A stretch of 64,000 nucleotides of DNA from Chryseobacterium joostei (GCF_003815775.1 NZ_CP033926.1:2108001-2172000), one strand, 5' to 3'. Positions 34,441 to 43,947 are shown, counted from the first letter of the stretch. Notes: generated by a model from the sequence alone, not told the origin. Numbers and translations are program-made.

Positions 34441-34731
34441 ATGAACAAGTCTGAATTAATCGACGCAATCGCAAAAGATGCAGGTATCACTAAAGTTGCA
34501 GCAAAGGCTGCTTTAGAATCTTTCATTTCTAACGTAACTTCTACATTAAAGAAAAAAGACGGAAAAGTTTCTTTAGTAGGTTTCGGTACTTTCTCAGTAG
34601 CTGAGAGAGCAGCTAGACAAGGTATTAACCCTGCAACTAAAAAGCCAATCAAAATCGCTGCTAAAAAAGTTGCTAAATTTAAGGCTGGAGCTGATTTATC
34701 AAATGCAGTTTCTGGTGTTAAGAAAAAATAA
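34441..34731 (+). CDS. HU-family nucleoid DNA-binding protein
   Basis: A 96-residue histone-like dimer subunit that bends DNA. Seen are MNKSELIDAIAKDAGITKVAAKAALESFIS, LVGFGTFSVAERAARQGINPATKKPIKI with the flexible arm containing the RxGxNP proline, and AKKVAKFKAGADLSNAV. Lysine-rich, normal length. Its strong promoter and two successive terminators indicate high expression. Confidence 0.95.
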   Translation: MNKSELIDAIAKDAGITKVAAKAALESFISNVTSTLKKKDGKVSLVGFGTFSVAERAARQGINPATKKPIKIAAKKVAKFKAGADLSNAVSGVKKK

Positions 34732-34752
34732 TCATTCAGATTACAAAAATTC

Positions 34753-34780
34753 AAAGGTTGTTTCTTAGAAACAGCCTTTT
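34753..34780 (+). terminator. First terminator after HU gene
   Basis: AAAGGTTGTTTC pairs with GAAACAGCCTTT (one G-U) around a 3-base loop, followed by TTTT. Confidence 0.8.
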
Positions 34781-34794
34781 CTCTTTAATAGAAA

Positions 34795-34822
34795 AAAAGC
34801 GGACTTTATTTAGTCCGCTTTT
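34795..34822. terminator. Second, bidirectional terminator between HU and pdxH
   Basis: AAAAGCGGACT pairs with AGTCCGCTTTT around a 6-base loop; A and T runs on each side allow both directions. Confidence 0.8.
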
Positions 34823-34932
34823 ATTGATAGTATGCCTTTATTAAGGTTGATTAAAGCCCGTAAGTCTTCAAATGAAACATTGGCCTATAGCCATCTTTTT
34901 CCACCTCTTATTGCTGGCTTTTAGCCACTCCA

Positions 34933-35574
34933 TTAGGGAGCCAATCTTGAAATCTTCCAATCCAGATCGTCTAATTCATAGATAATCCTATCATGAAGAC
35001 GATTAGGTCTTCCCTGCCAGAACTCAATCTCATAGGGTCTTGCCAGATATCCTCCCCAGTTAGATGGTCTTGGAACCTCAATATTTTCGTATTCTTTTTC
35101 CAGATCCTTTAGCTTTTCTTCCAAAAACTCTCTGTTCGGAATAACTTCGCTTTGTGGAGAAACCACTGCTCCCAGCTGACTTCCTTTCGGCCTTGAATGG
35201 AAATAGCCATCACTCAGGTTTTCTGCAACTTTTTCCAAATTAGCTTTGATAATAATCTGTCTTTCCAGATTGGGCCAAAAGAAATGAAGACATGCCTTAT
35301 GGCTATTCTCGATCGCTTTTCCCTTTCTGCTGTTATAGTTGGTATAGAAAATAAACCCCTCATGAGTATAGGCCTTCAACAGAACCATTCTTGTTCTCGG
35401 ACAGCCATCTTCTTCTACTGTGGAAACCGCCATGGCATTGGCTTCAGAGATCACAGAGCTTTCACTGGCTTCCAAAAACCAGTCTCTAAACTGCTCAATT
35501 GGATTTTGTTTTATCTCACTTTCAATAAGTTGGGATTTCTCGTACACTTTTCTTTTGTCGTGCAGGTTTTCCAT
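34933..35574 (-). CDS. pdxH: Pyridoxamine 5'-phosphate oxidase
   Basis: FMN enzyme that makes pyridoxal 5'-phosphate from the pyridoxine and pyridoxamine phosphates. A 213-residue protein with the family hallmarks: QFRDWFLEA, AMAVSTVEEDGCPRTRMVLLKAY, FYTNYNSRKGKAIE (FMN/PLP phosphate site), SRPKGSQLGAVVSPQSE and WGGYLARPYEIEFWQGRPNRLHDR at the end, including the conserved RLHDR. Length is normal. It is divergent from the YqgE gene. Confidence 0.95.
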   Translation of the reverse strand: MENLHDKRKVYEKSQLIESEIKQNPIEQFRDWFLEASESSVISEANAMAVSTVEEDGCPRTRMVLLKAYTHEGFIFYTNYNSRKGKAIENSHKACLHFFWPNLERQIIIKANLEKVAENLSDGYFHSRPKGSQLGAVVSPQSEVIPNREFLEEKLKDLEKEYENIEVPRPSNWGGYLARPYEIEFWQGRPNRLHDRIIYELDDLDWKISRLAP

Positions 35575-35598
35575 AAATATTTTTTATTAAATTTGAGT

Positions 35599-36147
35599 AT
35601 GAATCACTCATACAAAGGTAAAATATTAATCTCGACACCTGACATTTCCGGCGATCTTTTTTCAAGATCAGTGGTATTGGTTATTGAACATAATGAAAGC
35701 GGTGCATTTGGTTTGATATTGAATAAGAAGAACAGCCAAATGAGTAGTAAGTTCAAGGAATTCTTCGATTTCAAAATTGAAGTATATGATGGTGGTCCCG
35801 TAGAAAACGAAAAAGTATTCTTCATTGTAAAAGGTGAAAGGATCACTGAAATTTACACTGAAATTAATGATGAATATTATCTTACAGAAGATATTGAACG
35901 TATTATAAATGCTGTATTGGGTAATGTACTGGATATTCAGAATATAAAAATATTCTCAGGATATTCCGGATGGTCTCCCAACCAGCTGGATAGTGAGGTT
36001 CAAAGAAAGATGTGGACTGTAGTAGATGTTTATAATCTGGATTACACTCTTCCAAACGATCAGACATTATGGAAATCCATTATGCAAAACCTTGGTGGTG
36101 AATTCCTGCTTTGGGCCAATTCGCCTGAAGACATTTCTCTGAATTAA
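35599..36147 (+). CDS. YqgE/AlgH family protein (UPF0301)
   Basis: A 182-residue cytoplasmic protein. It starts MNHSYKGKILISTPDISGD at 35599; the frame is open further upstream, but that part overlaps pdxH on the other strand and has no family match. YqgE signatures: FSRSVVLVIEHNESGAFGLI, YDGGPVENEKVFF, IFSGYSGWSPNQLDSEVQRKMW. In E. coli and Pseudomonas the function is unclear, linked to alginate regulation. It precedes an amidase gene by about 100 bases. Confidence 0.9.
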   Translation: MNHSYKGKILISTPDISGDLFSRSVVLVIEHNESGAFGLILNKKNSQMSSKFKEFFDFKIEVYDGGPVENEKVFFIVKGERITEIYTEINDEYYLTEDIERIINAVLGNVLDIQNIKIFSGYSGWSPNQLDSEVQRKMWTVVDVYNLDYTLPNDQTLWKSIMQNLGGEFLLWANSPEDISLN

Positions 36148-36250
36148 TAGTAACTTTTTCAGTTTCAGGACACAATTAACAAATTTTAAGATTCTGTTAA
36201 CCAATTTTAAAGAAACTTTTTCCGTTCTTTGAAAAACCAAAATCATAGAA

Positions 36251-36832
36251 ATGAAAGGTAGTACATTACTTGCTTTATCAATCTTTTCGACTACATTTTT
36301 ATCATTTGCACCTATTAATAAGAAATATATTGTTGTAGATGCCGGCCACGGAGGAAATGACTTAGGAGCGGTGTATGGTAACTTTTCCGAAAAAGATATT
36401 TCATTAGGTATTGCTACTGAAATTCAAAAGCTGAATAAGGATCAGGAGAAATATGAAGTGGTTTTAACAAGAAGCTCGGATACCTATCCTAGTCTTTCTG
36501 AAAGAACTGCCCAAATCAACAAACTAAATCCTGAAATGGTCATTTCACTTCACGTCAATAGGTCTCCTCAAAAGGAAACGTCTGAGCAAGGAACCGAAGT
36601 TTTTGTTCAAAACACTGAAGCTTCAAAAATGTTGGCTGAAAAAATATCTCAAAAATTTAATGCCCGTAAAATTGAAGAACATAATCTTCATATTTTAAGA
36701 GAAACCAAGGCTCCGGCTGTATTGGTTGAGCTGGGATTTATTAATAATTCTGCGGACAGAAATTATATAACCAGTGAAAAGGGGCAAAAGGAAATTGCAC
36801 AGAAATTCATTGAAATTTTCAACGAATACTAA
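36251..36832 (+). CDS. N-acetylmuramoyl-L-alanine amidase (Amidase_3)
   Basis: A 193-residue secreted zinc amidase that cuts the bond between MurNAc and the stem peptide of peptidoglycan. After a short signal peptide (MKGSTLLALSIFSTTFLSFA) come the zinc-binding motifs VDAGHGGNDLGAV, SEKDISLGIA, MVISLHVN and the catalytic glutamate in VLVELGFINNSADR. There is no extra SPOR or AMIN domain, so it is a minimal periplasmic member. Confidence 0.9.
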   Translation: MKGSTLLALSIFSTTFLSFAPINKKYIVVDAGHGGNDLGAVYGNFSEKDISLGIATEIQKLNKDQEKYEVVLTRSSDTYPSLSERTAQINKLNPEMVISLHVNRSPQKETSEQGTEVFVQNTEASKMLAEKISQKFNARKIEEHNLHILRETKAPAVLVELGFINNSADRNYITSEKGQKEIAQKFIEIFNEY

Positions 36833-36864
36833 AATACATAACAAATTCTGATTTAATCAGAATA

Positions 36865-36908
36865 AAACCCGGTAAAGGACTTTAAGAACTTCGTTGTTTA
36901 CCGGGTTT
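36865..36908. terminator. Bidirectional terminator after amidase
   Basis: AAACCCGGTAAA pairs perfectly with TTTACCGGGTTT across a 20-base loop, between two convergent genes. Confidence 0.65.
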
Positions 36909-36914
36909 GTCAAT

Positions 36915-37730
36915 TTATTGATTAAAACTCTTTTCCCAACTTTCTACCAATTCTGAGAATCGGGAAGTTTCAAAGGTTTTATTTCTTATTTTACCTACAG
37001 AAAATATGCCTTTCTCATCAGAAATCATCAAAATTTCTTCCGCCTTCTGAGATTCAAATGCAATAATCTCGTGTTCCTGAATATCTGCAAGGTTATTTTT
37101 ATGTAAAAAAGTAACAAAATTCTCCATCAGTGGAGAAATGTAAGCTCCTTCTGTCTGCTTTGGAACCTTAATAACATTCCCTTCCAGAAAAAGAAGATTT
37201 CCGGAGGTAGTACGTGCAATTCTTTTATTGGGATTCAAAAGGATTACATCATCAAGATCGTTTTCCTGCGCATAAATGCCACCATATATATTTTCAGGAC
37301 AATGTACTCTGATATTGCTCAGAAGATTGTTATTCACATTAATTTCCTTAATAAGGTCAAGTTCCAATGCTCTTGGATGGACAGACAATACATCTTCCAT
37401 TTCCACAATTTCATAGAAATAGGAAACCGAAGATTTTGCGAGGGTTAGCTCATCATGATTTCTAAAGACCTGGAAATTGATAATTCCGTTCTTTATTCCC
37501 TTACCATCGATAATATCCTTTTGAAAAAGTGACTGAAAAAATTCCAGCGTATAAGTGAGAGGAATGTTCATTCTCATCTTTCTCATGGAGGCCATCAGGA
37601 AGAAATAGCATTCTTCATCCATGATTAATCCTCCGTTTTTAATAAAGAAAGAAACCTTTACTGCATCGCCCCAAAGAAAGGCTCTATTCTTTACATGTAA
37701 TGAATCTGATGTAAAATATTGATTTTCCAA
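36915..37730 (-). CDS. Class IV aminotransferase-like (branched-chain/aminodeoxychorismate lyase fold)
   Basis: A 271-residue PLP enzyme. Near the start, VKNRAFLWGDAVKVSFFI matches the fold-type IV entry. The probable PLP lysine is Lys128 in LIKEINVNN, aligned with KHLN of E. coli PabC. The phosphate-binding region reads NKRIARTTSGNLLFLEGN. It may be a PabC-like lyase for folate or a D-amino-acid/branched-chain aminotransferase; I cannot tell. The start appears to be TTG (37730), since the first in-frame ATG would remove the conserved RAFLWGDAV region. Confidence 0.75.
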   Translation of the reverse strand: MENQYFTSDSLHVKNRAFLWGDAVKVSFFIKNGGLIMDEECYFFLMASMRKMRMNIPLTYTLEFFQSLFQKDIIDGKGIKNGIINFQVFRNHDELTLAKSSVSYFYEIVEMEDVLSVHPRALELDLIKEINVNNNLLSNIRVHCPENIYGGIYAQENDLDDVILLNPNKRIARTTSGNLLFLEGNVIKVPKQTEGAYISPLMENFVTFLHKNNLADIQEHEIIAFESQKAEEILMISDEKGIFSVGKIRNKTFETSRFSELVESWEKSFNQ

Positions 37731-37808
37731 TTTTTGATGTGATTTATTTACAAAAAAATAATGAACGATAAATCGTTCATCAGTTTTATCATTTAATACG
37801 ATCCTGCC

Positions 37809-38195
37809 TTATGCAGCACCTAATTTTATTCTAAGGTTCTCAATAAGATTTTCCCAATACATTGCATTTTCTTCTTCATCACCTTCCTCACAGAAGTCAG
37901 TAATATTTAATGCTAAATCTTCTGTAATATCATCTATTGTGATTGTCATTTCAAAGAAGTTCTTAGTTCCCTCATCTTCTTCCCATCTGTAACGCACGAA
38001 ACCTTCAGGCTTATATCTGATTAATGTGGCCTTTTCTGCAGGTCCTCCACCCCAGCTAAAAAAGAAGTCATCGCCTTTTTCTATTACCTCATCCGCAAAC
38101 CATTCAGATAACCCCTCTCCAGTTGCCAGATATTCATATAAAATCTCTGATAAACAGTGCATTGGGAATTCGTAATGGACTTTATGTTTCGCCAT
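37809..38195 (-). CDS. START-like (SRPBCC) domain protein
   Basis: A 128-residue protein from the ATG at 38195, beginning AKHKVHYEFPMHCLSEIL, the usual start of this Flavobacteriia family. An extra 21 residues to 38258 are possible but do not look like the family. The helix-grip fold carries a hydrophobic pocket (GEGLSEWFADEV, FFFSWGGGPAEKATLIRYK, FVRYRWEEDEGTKNFFEMTI) and an acidic loop near the end (CEEGDEEENAMYWENLI). The ligand is unknown. It is a single gene, well conserved in relatives. Confidence 0.8.
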   Translation of the reverse strand: MAKHKVHYEFPMHCLSEILYEYLATGEGLSEWFADEVIEKGDDFFFSWGGGPAEKATLIRYKPEGFVRYRWEEDEGTKNFFEMTITIDDITEDLALNITDFCEEGDEEENAMYWENLIENLRIKLGAA

Positions 38196-38350
38196 ATAAT
38201 CTTTGTTTTTATCGTCCCGCAATATATAAATTAATTTTTTTATTACGCAAAAAAACAATTACTTTTTTATAGAATCTGTATGATATTTATCACCGGAATG
38301 AAATCTGTATTATGTTAAGTTTTAAGAGATAATGGTATAATGTAAAGCAT

Positions 38351-38380
38351 AAAAAAATCTCTCCGAAGTAGAGAGATTTT
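38351..38380 (-). terminator. Terminator of the class III aminotransferase gene
   Basis: AAAATCTCTC pairs with GAGAGATTTT around a 7-base loop; the minus strand then runs into T-rich sequence. Confidence 0.75.
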
Positions 38381-38384
38381 ATCT

Positions 38385-39566
38385 TTAGTTTTCATTCAGT
38401 ATATCAAGGATAATCTGACATCCTTCTTTGATTTCTTCCATGGACAATGTAAGAGGAGGAGATATTCTCAGGTATTCATTTCTGTATAGCTGCCAAAAAA
38501 CAATAAGCCCTCTTTCCATACATTTTTTAGCTACACCCAAGGTATATTCTGGAGATCCAAGGTTAACGGCAAGCATTAAGCCTTTCCCATTAATATTTTT
38601 AATTTTTGGGTGTACTAAAAGTTCTCTGAATAGTTTTTCTTTTTCATCCACTTCATTCATTAAGCCGCTGTCCAATACTTCTTTTAAAGTAGCATAACTG
38701 GCTGCTGCAATCAATGGATTTCCACCAAAAGTAGTAATATGCCCAAGTTTAGGGGAATGAGATAAGGTTTCCATAATTTTTCTGGAACTCATGAAAGCTC
38801 CTACAGGAACTCCGCCGCCCATTCCTTTTCCCATTACCAAAATATCAGGAACTATTCCAAAGTGTTCAAATGAGAACAATTTTCCTGTTCTTCCAAACCC
38901 CGGCTGAATTTCATCCAGAATGAGAAGCGCTCCTACTTCTTCACATCTTCTTTTTAGTTTGATCAGATAGTCATTATCCGGAACGAGAAATCCTGCTGCC
39001 CCCTGAATGGTTTCAAGGATAACACAGGCTGTTTTCTCTGTGATTTTATCAAAATCCTTTTCGTTATTGAATTCAATGAAAGAAACCATTGGCAACAGCG
39101 GACGAAATTCCCTTTTATGGGTTTCATTTCCTGAAACACTCAAAGCTCCGTGTGTATTTCCGTGGTATGAGTTTTTAAAGGATACAATTTCTTCTCTTCC
39201 TGTATATCGTTTTGCCAGTTTTAAGCTTCCGTCAATAGCTTCTGCCCCACTGTTCACAAGATAGGTTACTTCCAAAGGTTCCGGAGTGGCTTCTGCGAGC
39301 AATTTACATAATGCTATAGGCTTATCCTGTGCATATTCTCCATATACCATTACGTGGAGATACTTATCTGCCTGCTCTTTAATGGCATTTACAATTTTAG
39401 GATGTGAATGTCCCAGAGTATTAGCAGAAACCCCGGCCACAAAGTCAAGATATTTCTTTCCATCTGTACCATAAATATAGCTTCCCTCTGCTTTTTCAAC
39501 TTCAAAACCTGCCGCAAATTGGGTGGTTTGTGCCTGATATGTAAAAAAATCTTTATGCATTTCCAT
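38385..39566 (-). CDS. Class III PLP aminotransferase (acetylornithine/ornithine type)
   Basis: A 393-residue aminotransferase from the ATG at 39566. Motifs: YLDFVAGVSANTLGHSHPKI, FKNSYHGNTHGALSVSGN, GALLILDEIQPGFGRTGKLF, and the PLP lysine in DILVMGKGMGGGVPVGAF. It transfers amino groups between an omega- or amino-acid substrate and 2-oxoglutarate; likely substrates are acetylornithine, ornithine, lysine or GABA. A longer frame to 39587 uses TTG and lies inside a -7 promoter box, so the ATG at 39566 is preferred. Confidence 0.85.
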   Translation of the reverse strand: MEMHKDFFTYQAQTTQFAAGFEVEKAEGSYIYGTDGKKYLDFVAGVSANTLGHSHPKIVNAIKEQADKYLHVMVYGEYAQDKPIALCKLLAEATPEPLEVTYLVNSGAEAIDGSLKLAKRYTGREEIVSFKNSYHGNTHGALSVSGNETHKREFRPLLPMVSFIEFNNEKDFDKITEKTACVILETIQGAAGFLVPDNDYLIKLKRRCEEVGALLILDEIQPGFGRTGKLFSFEHFGIVPDILVMGKGMGGGVPVGAFMSSRKIMETLSHSPKLGHITTFGGNPLIAAASYATLKEVLDSGLMNEVDEKEKLFRELLVHPKIKNINGKGLMLAVNLGSPEYTLGVAKKCMERGLIVFWQLYRNEYLRISPPLTLSMEEIKEGCQIILDILNEN

Positions 39567-39584
39567 CGTCTCAAAAAATTTCAG

Positions 39585-39592
39585 CAAAGCTA
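39585..39592 (-). promoter_or_regulatory. -7 box of the class III aminotransferase
   Basis: The minus strand reads TAGCTTTG (TAnnTTTG), 18 bases before the ATG at 39566. Confidence 0.5.
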
Positions 39593-39631
39593 TAAAAGAT
39601 TCAGCAAATGCCGAAATTATTGATGGGGAAT

Positions 39632-39660
39632 AAAAAACCGCCTTAATAAATAAAGCGGTT
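39632..39660 (-). terminator. Terminator of the ostA-like gene
   Basis: AACCGC pairs with GCGGTT across a 13-base loop partly paired; the minus strand continues into six T. It lies 6 bases after the ostA-like stop. Confidence 0.6.
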
Positions 39661-39665
39661 CTATA

Positions 39666-41408
39666 TTATTTTCTTACTCTCTTTGGTTTCTTAGCTTCTT
39701 CCTTAGCTTTTTCGTCATCTATAGCTTTCTGGGCTTTATCGAAGAGTTCATTATCTGAGGAATACTTAATTTCTTCATAGTTTGGACTATCTACCAATAT
39801 ATCCTGCCATTTCCTGATTCTATCTTTTGTATTCCAGTTAAAATCCGGAAATTTTCTTCTTGCAGGCTCTATTTTACTCATAGGATAGGTATCGGAAGTA
39901 GCTCCAATGCTACAAGAAATGATCTGCAATCCTCTTTCTTCAAATAAGGCTCCAATAATTCCGCAGGCAGAAAGCGTTATTCCTATTCTTTCGGGTTTTT
40001 TGGTTTCTTTATCTACATCATCTACGTAGGCAATTGCTTGTGCATTTCCTACTACCCTTGCTTCTTTTATATCATTATTCTCATAATAAACCGTCATAAA
40101 CTTTCCTTTCACCTGATTAAATTCGTCTTTCAGTGTTAGGGAGTCTACCTTACTGATGGCAAAGGCATTTCCAATGACCTTCAATGAGTCTATATTTTCG
40201 GTTTTTGTATTAAAATAAGCTTCTACCTTATCTCCGGTTACCTGCTTTTCACCACTCCAAAGAATTGGACTTGTATACATGTGCATGATACCATCCGTTT
40301 CATTGAAAGTGATAGAATCTGCTCTTCCCTGAGCATTAGATTTGTAGATCCTTGCCTTTTTATAAGCTCTTAAGTAGCTTTTTTTGATTTTTATATCTGA
40401 TGAGTCTGGTTTTTGGTAGGAGATGATTTTTTCTGATGCAAAGTAAATAGAATCTTTTTCCATGATCTTCACAGCATATGGATTTTTTGTCATCATTGAA
40501 GAGTCTTTCTTTTCAAAAATCTCTCCATATCCTCCTTTTATGTATCTCCTTTCCTTAGGATCATCCAATGTTACATTTCCTGTAGCTTTTCCGAAACCTG
40601 AAAGCTGATTGTAGTACATATCATCACCGGTAAGGATTTTATCGTTATAAAATATCTTGGAATTTTTATTAAGGAAAGCTTCCTTAGTTTCCATTCTATA
40701 AGTTCCTCTTTCGGTGTATACTCTGTTTTTCGGATTGGCACGGTTGGTAATGGTTGTAGGCCCAAAAAACTCGGCAACCTTCGTATTTTGATTCTGCTTG
40801 ATATTAGCTCCCTCAATGATGTATTGAGCGTTATCTATTTTTACATTTCCTACAAAATCGATCATTTTGGTGGTCAGGAAATATGTTGCGGATTTTGTAT
40901 ACATTACATTTCCCTGACTGTCAGAAATGGTACCACCTGTATTAAAATAGGCTTGATTATTAAGCTTATCATAATACAGAATATCTGTTTTGATTGTTTG
41001 TTTAGGGTCTGTAAGGACAACGTTTTTTCGGGCAACACCTTTTTGGGTATTACCGTCATATTCCATCTCCCCGGCAGTGATTACAGAGCCATCAGCATTC
41101 TGGAGCCTTGTATTGCCTATGGCTTTTACAAAGTTCTCTTCATTGTAAATGATAACTTCATCTGCTGTAAGGACAGAGCCTTGATGTTCAATTTGAACAT
41201 TCCCTGTAAGATATTGATTCCCCTCATATTTTTCAGGGTTTTTGCTCATCTCATCTGCATGGATGATCTTTACTTTATTTTCAGGTTTCATCTGCTTGGG
41301 TGTAGCCGGTGACGGAGTCTGCAAATAAGGATCTCTCTTCACCGGAGTTTTCTCCTGCGCAAAGCTGAGCGTAGAAATAAAGAGTAACAGAAAAAGGATT
41401 ATTCTCAT
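39666..41408 (-). CDS. OstA/LptA-like LPS-export protein
   Basis: A 580-residue exported protein (signal peptide MRIILFLLLFISTLSFAQ). The OstA/LptA-type beta-jellyroll repeat region begins at VKIIHADEMSKNPEKYEG and continues through QYLTGNVQIEHQGSVLTADE, NFVKAIGNTRLQ and GVARKNVVLTDPKQTI. These proteins form the periplasmic bridge that carries LPS to the outer membrane. It is longer than LptA (about 185) with a lysine-rich C-terminus (KKPKRVRK), a common Bacteroidota form. It is coupled 3 bases after the Fur-family gene upstream. Confidence 0.8.
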   Translation of the reverse strand: MRIILFLLLFISTLSFAQEKTPVKRDPYLQTPSPATPKQMKPENKVKIIHADEMSKNPEKYEGNQYLTGNVQIEHQGSVLTADEVIIYNEENFVKAIGNTRLQNADGSVITAGEMEYDGNTQKGVARKNVVLTDPKQTIKTDILYYDKLNNQAYFNTGGTISDSQGNVMYTKSATYFLTTKMIDFVGNVKIDNAQYIIEGANIKQNQNTKVAEFFGPTTITNRANPKNRVYTERGTYRMETKEAFLNKNSKIFYNDKILTGDDMYYNQLSGFGKATGNVTLDDPKERRYIKGGYGEIFEKKDSSMMTKNPYAVKIMEKDSIYFASEKIISYQKPDSSDIKIKKSYLRAYKKARIYKSNAQGRADSITFNETDGIMHMYTSPILWSGEKQVTGDKVEAYFNTKTENIDSLKVIGNAFAISKVDSLTLKDEFNQVKGKFMTVYYENNDIKEARVVGNAQAIAYVDDVDKETKKPERIGITLSACGIIGALFEERGLQIISCSIGATSDTYPMSKIEPARRKFPDFNWNTKDRIRKWQDILVDSPNYEEIKYSSDNELFDKAQKAIDDEKAKEEAKKPKRVRK

Positions 41409-41411
41409 TAA

Positions 41412-41885
41412 TTAGTCATTCTTAGTGCCATAAAAATATAGCGAATGAGAATCAATTTTTACGCCAAATGCTTCTTCAATGGCTTCTTTGATTCCTTGGA
41501 TTCTTGGGTCACAGAATTCAATAATTTCTTCAATTTCCTTATCAGAGTCTTTTTTGTAGATCACTAAGTGGTCATGTTGTTTATCAAAATAAGACTTTTC
41601 ATAGGATGAAGAAGTCAAAGTCTTTTCTCCAAACTGATGCTTACGGATAAGGCCTGCATCAAGGAAAATTTCAATAGTATTGTAAATAGTAGCTTTGGAA
41701 ACATGATATTTCTTCTGCATCATCAGAAGATACAGATCATCTACATTGAAGTGATGATCCATATTATAAATTTCTTCTAATATTGTATATCTCTCAGGAG
41801 TGTTTCTAAACCCTTTTTCTAATAAGTAGTTTCTTAAAACATCCTTGATTAAAGCTATATTTTTTTCTTTTTGTATTGTATCCAT
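41412..41885 (-). CDS. Fur-family transcriptional regulator
   Basis: A 157-residue metalloregulator. The winged helix (LLEKGFRNTPERYTILEEIYNMDHHFNVDDLYLLM, then KYHVSKATIYNTIEIFLDAGLI) is followed by the dimerisation region with metal-site residues (KQHDHLVIYKKDSDKEIEEIIEFCDP and HSLYFYG). Classes Fur, Zur and PerR cannot be separated with certainty; the HDH motif is present. It is the first gene of a pair with the ostA-like gene. Confidence 0.85.
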   Translation of the reverse strand: MDTIQKEKNIALIKDVLRNYLLEKGFRNTPERYTILEEIYNMDHHFNVDDLYLLMMQKKYHVSKATIYNTIEIFLDAGLIRKHQFGEKTLTSSSYEKSYFDKQHDHLVIYKKDSDKEIEEIIEFCDPRIQGIKEAIEEAFGVKIDSHSLYFYGTKND

Positions 41886-41952
41886 TAAAAAAATTATCTA
41901 CAAATTTATCGATTTTTATTTAAATAGATAGTATGGTTAAATGTTCCTGACC

Positions 41953-43947
41953 TTAAGAGTTATGGCGGAAGTAACCAGATTGTTCAATCTTGTTATCATA
42001 TACTGTAAGTTCTGTGATAGGTGCAGATTCTACTTCTACGTTGTGAGAAGAGACTCCCCAAGCCTTAAAGTCATCACTTCCAATGTACTTCACAAAGTTA
42101 TAAATATTCAGGGTAATCTTCTGTTTAACAGTTAAAAGGATATCGTTGATATATGTATTATCTATGATTACATACTTCAGATCGGGCGGTATATTGTGAG
42201 CTCTTAAAGATGGGTGGCTACTTCTTGACGGGATGGTTCCGTCAGCCATCAGGTCTTTCAAAACCATATTGAAATAGTCATTGATTCTTCTGTCCACTTT
42301 AAATCCTAAAAGGAAGTTTATTTTATAAACCGTTCCTGGCAGAATCTCATCCACAGTATATCTGAATGTGTATGGATCTTCCTGATTAACAATACTTAGA
42401 ATAAAATAGTGATCTGCTCTCTTAGGCTGCTTTTTGATAATGGAATAGATAATTTTTGATTCTACTTCATCATTTCTTTTTGCTCTGCTCAAATAAGCCA
42501 GGTTTGTAGCATATTTTGGAATGGTCTCATCCAGCTTCATATCTTTAAGAATAGAAATGTACTTATCTATTTTTACAAACTGGATAAACCTTGTTTTTAT
42601 TAATCTACCGTTGTACCATGCATACATAGAGATCCCAATAGACCCGGCTAATACAACCGTAATCCATCCACCTTCCATGAATTTAATAATATTTGCGCTG
42701 AAGAAACCTAATTCAATAGCCATATATACTAAGGCAAAAAACAGGATCAGTATTTTGCTTACTCTGTGTTTCAATAGCCAGAAAACCAACAGTACTGTTG
42801 TCATTAACATCGTGACCGTAATAGAAAGTCCGTATGCGGCTTCCATTTTTCCTGATTCTCTAAAATGAAGAACAACAATAATACATAAAATTAAAAGTCC
42901 CCAATTGATTCTAGGAATATACATTTGTCCTTTAACACCTGAAGGATAATCAATTTTTTGATTAGGCCACAGGTTTAGAGACATTGCTTCTGAGAAAATA
43001 GTAAAAGAACCTGTAATTAATGCCTGACTTGCAATAATTGCTGCTGCTGTTGCTAAAATTACCCCTGGTATAATCATCCATTCTTCCATGATTCCAAAGA
43101 ATGGGTTTACTACAGAAAAGCCGGGTTTACTATGATTGGTTAAAAGCCAAGCCCCTTGCCCAAGATAGTTTAAAATAAGCATAACCTTAACAAATGCCCA
43201 GCTTACTCTTATATTTTTAGCCCCACAGTGCCCTAAATCTGAGTAAAGCGCTTCTGCCCCTGTTGTACAAAGGAAAACAGCTCCAAGAATAACAATTGCA
43301 CTAGGAGAATTTGCAATAAGTTTGTAGGCATAGTAAGGATTAAAAGATCTTAGAATTTCAAAATTTTCACTCAAGTGAAGTACTCCTAAACCACCCAGCA
43401 CTAAAAACCAGACAACCATTACGGGGCCAAAGAATTTCCCAATAAAACTGGTTCCAAACTGCTGTACCACAAAAATTGCAATCAGAATTCCAATAGTAAT
43501 AGGAACTACGGGTGTATGAGGGTTATAGATCTCAAGACCTTCAATGGCAGACATTACGGTAAGTGATGGAGTTATCACACCATCCGCAATAAGTGCTGCT
43601 GCTCCTACAATCGCAATAAGATACAACCATCCCTTTTTGAGGTTTCTAACCAAGGAAAACAATGCTAAAATACCTCCCTCTCCTTTATTATCAGCTCTTA
43701 AAGCAATGATCACATATTTTATAGTGGTCTGAAGGGTAAGGGTCCAGATAATACAAGAAAGAGCGCCTTCTATATATTCATTAAAAGGCATATTACTCCC
43801 CTCGGATCTCGCATTCACAATTGCTTTCATTACGTAAAGCGGTGATGTACCTATATCTCCGAAAACAATTCCGAGAGATACTAAAACTCCTATAAAGGAA
43901 AGTTTTTTCATGTCAAAATGATAACCATCTTCTGTAACGTCTGCCAT
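41953..43947 (-). CDS. kup: Kup-type potassium uptake protein
   Basis: Potassium/proton symporter of the KUP/HAK/KT family in the inner membrane. A 664-residue protein with about 12 hydrophobic helices in the first 430 residues. The signature start is LSFIGVLVSLGIVFGDIGTSPLYVMKAIV, and ALRADNKGEGGILALFSLV and LGAVFLCTTGAEALYSDLGHCG follow. A large hydrophilic C-terminal domain (430-664) lies in the cytoplasm. It stands alone, in a row with pdhB. Confidence 0.95.
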   Translation of the reverse strand: MADVTEDGYHFDMKKLSFIGVLVSLGIVFGDIGTSPLYVMKAIVNARSEGSNMPFNEYIEGALSCIIWTLTLQTTIKYVIIALRADNKGEGGILALFSLVRNLKKGWLYLIAIVGAAALIADGVITPSLTVMSAIEGLEIYNPHTPVVPITIGILIAIFVVQQFGTSFIGKFFGPVMVVWFLVLGGLGVLHLSENFEILRSFNPYYAYKLIANSPSAIVILGAVFLCTTGAEALYSDLGHCGAKNIRVSWAFVKVMLILNYLGQGAWLLTNHSKPGFSVVNPFFGIMEEWMIIPGVILATAAAIIASQALITGSFTIFSEAMSLNLWPNQKIDYPSGVKGQMYIPRINWGLLILCIIVVLHFRESGKMEAAYGLSITVTMLMTTVLLVFWLLKHRVSKILILFFALVYMAIELGFFSANIIKFMEGGWITVVLAGSIGISMYAWYNGRLIKTRFIQFVKIDKYISILKDMKLDETIPKYATNLAYLSRAKRNDEVESKIIYSIIKKQPKRADHYFILSIVNQEDPYTFRYTVDEILPGTVYKINFLLGFKVDRRINDYFNMVLKDLMADGTIPSRSSHPSLRAHNIPPDLKYVIIDNTYINDILLTVKQKITLNIYNFVKYIGSDDFKAWGVSSHNVEVESAPITELTVYDNKIEQSGYFRHNS

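Noticed and set aside
34823..34932. Possible degraded coding stretch after pdxH
   Set aside because: Translations give no recognisable family; treated as spacer.
35197..35598. Long N-terminal extension of the YqgE gene in the same frame
   Set aside because: It is antisense to pdxH, has no YqgE similarity, and a good family start exists at 35599.
40788..41312. 174-residue open frame on the plus strand
   Set aside because: It lies wholly antisense to the ostA-like gene and shows no family features; it arises from that gene's codon usage.
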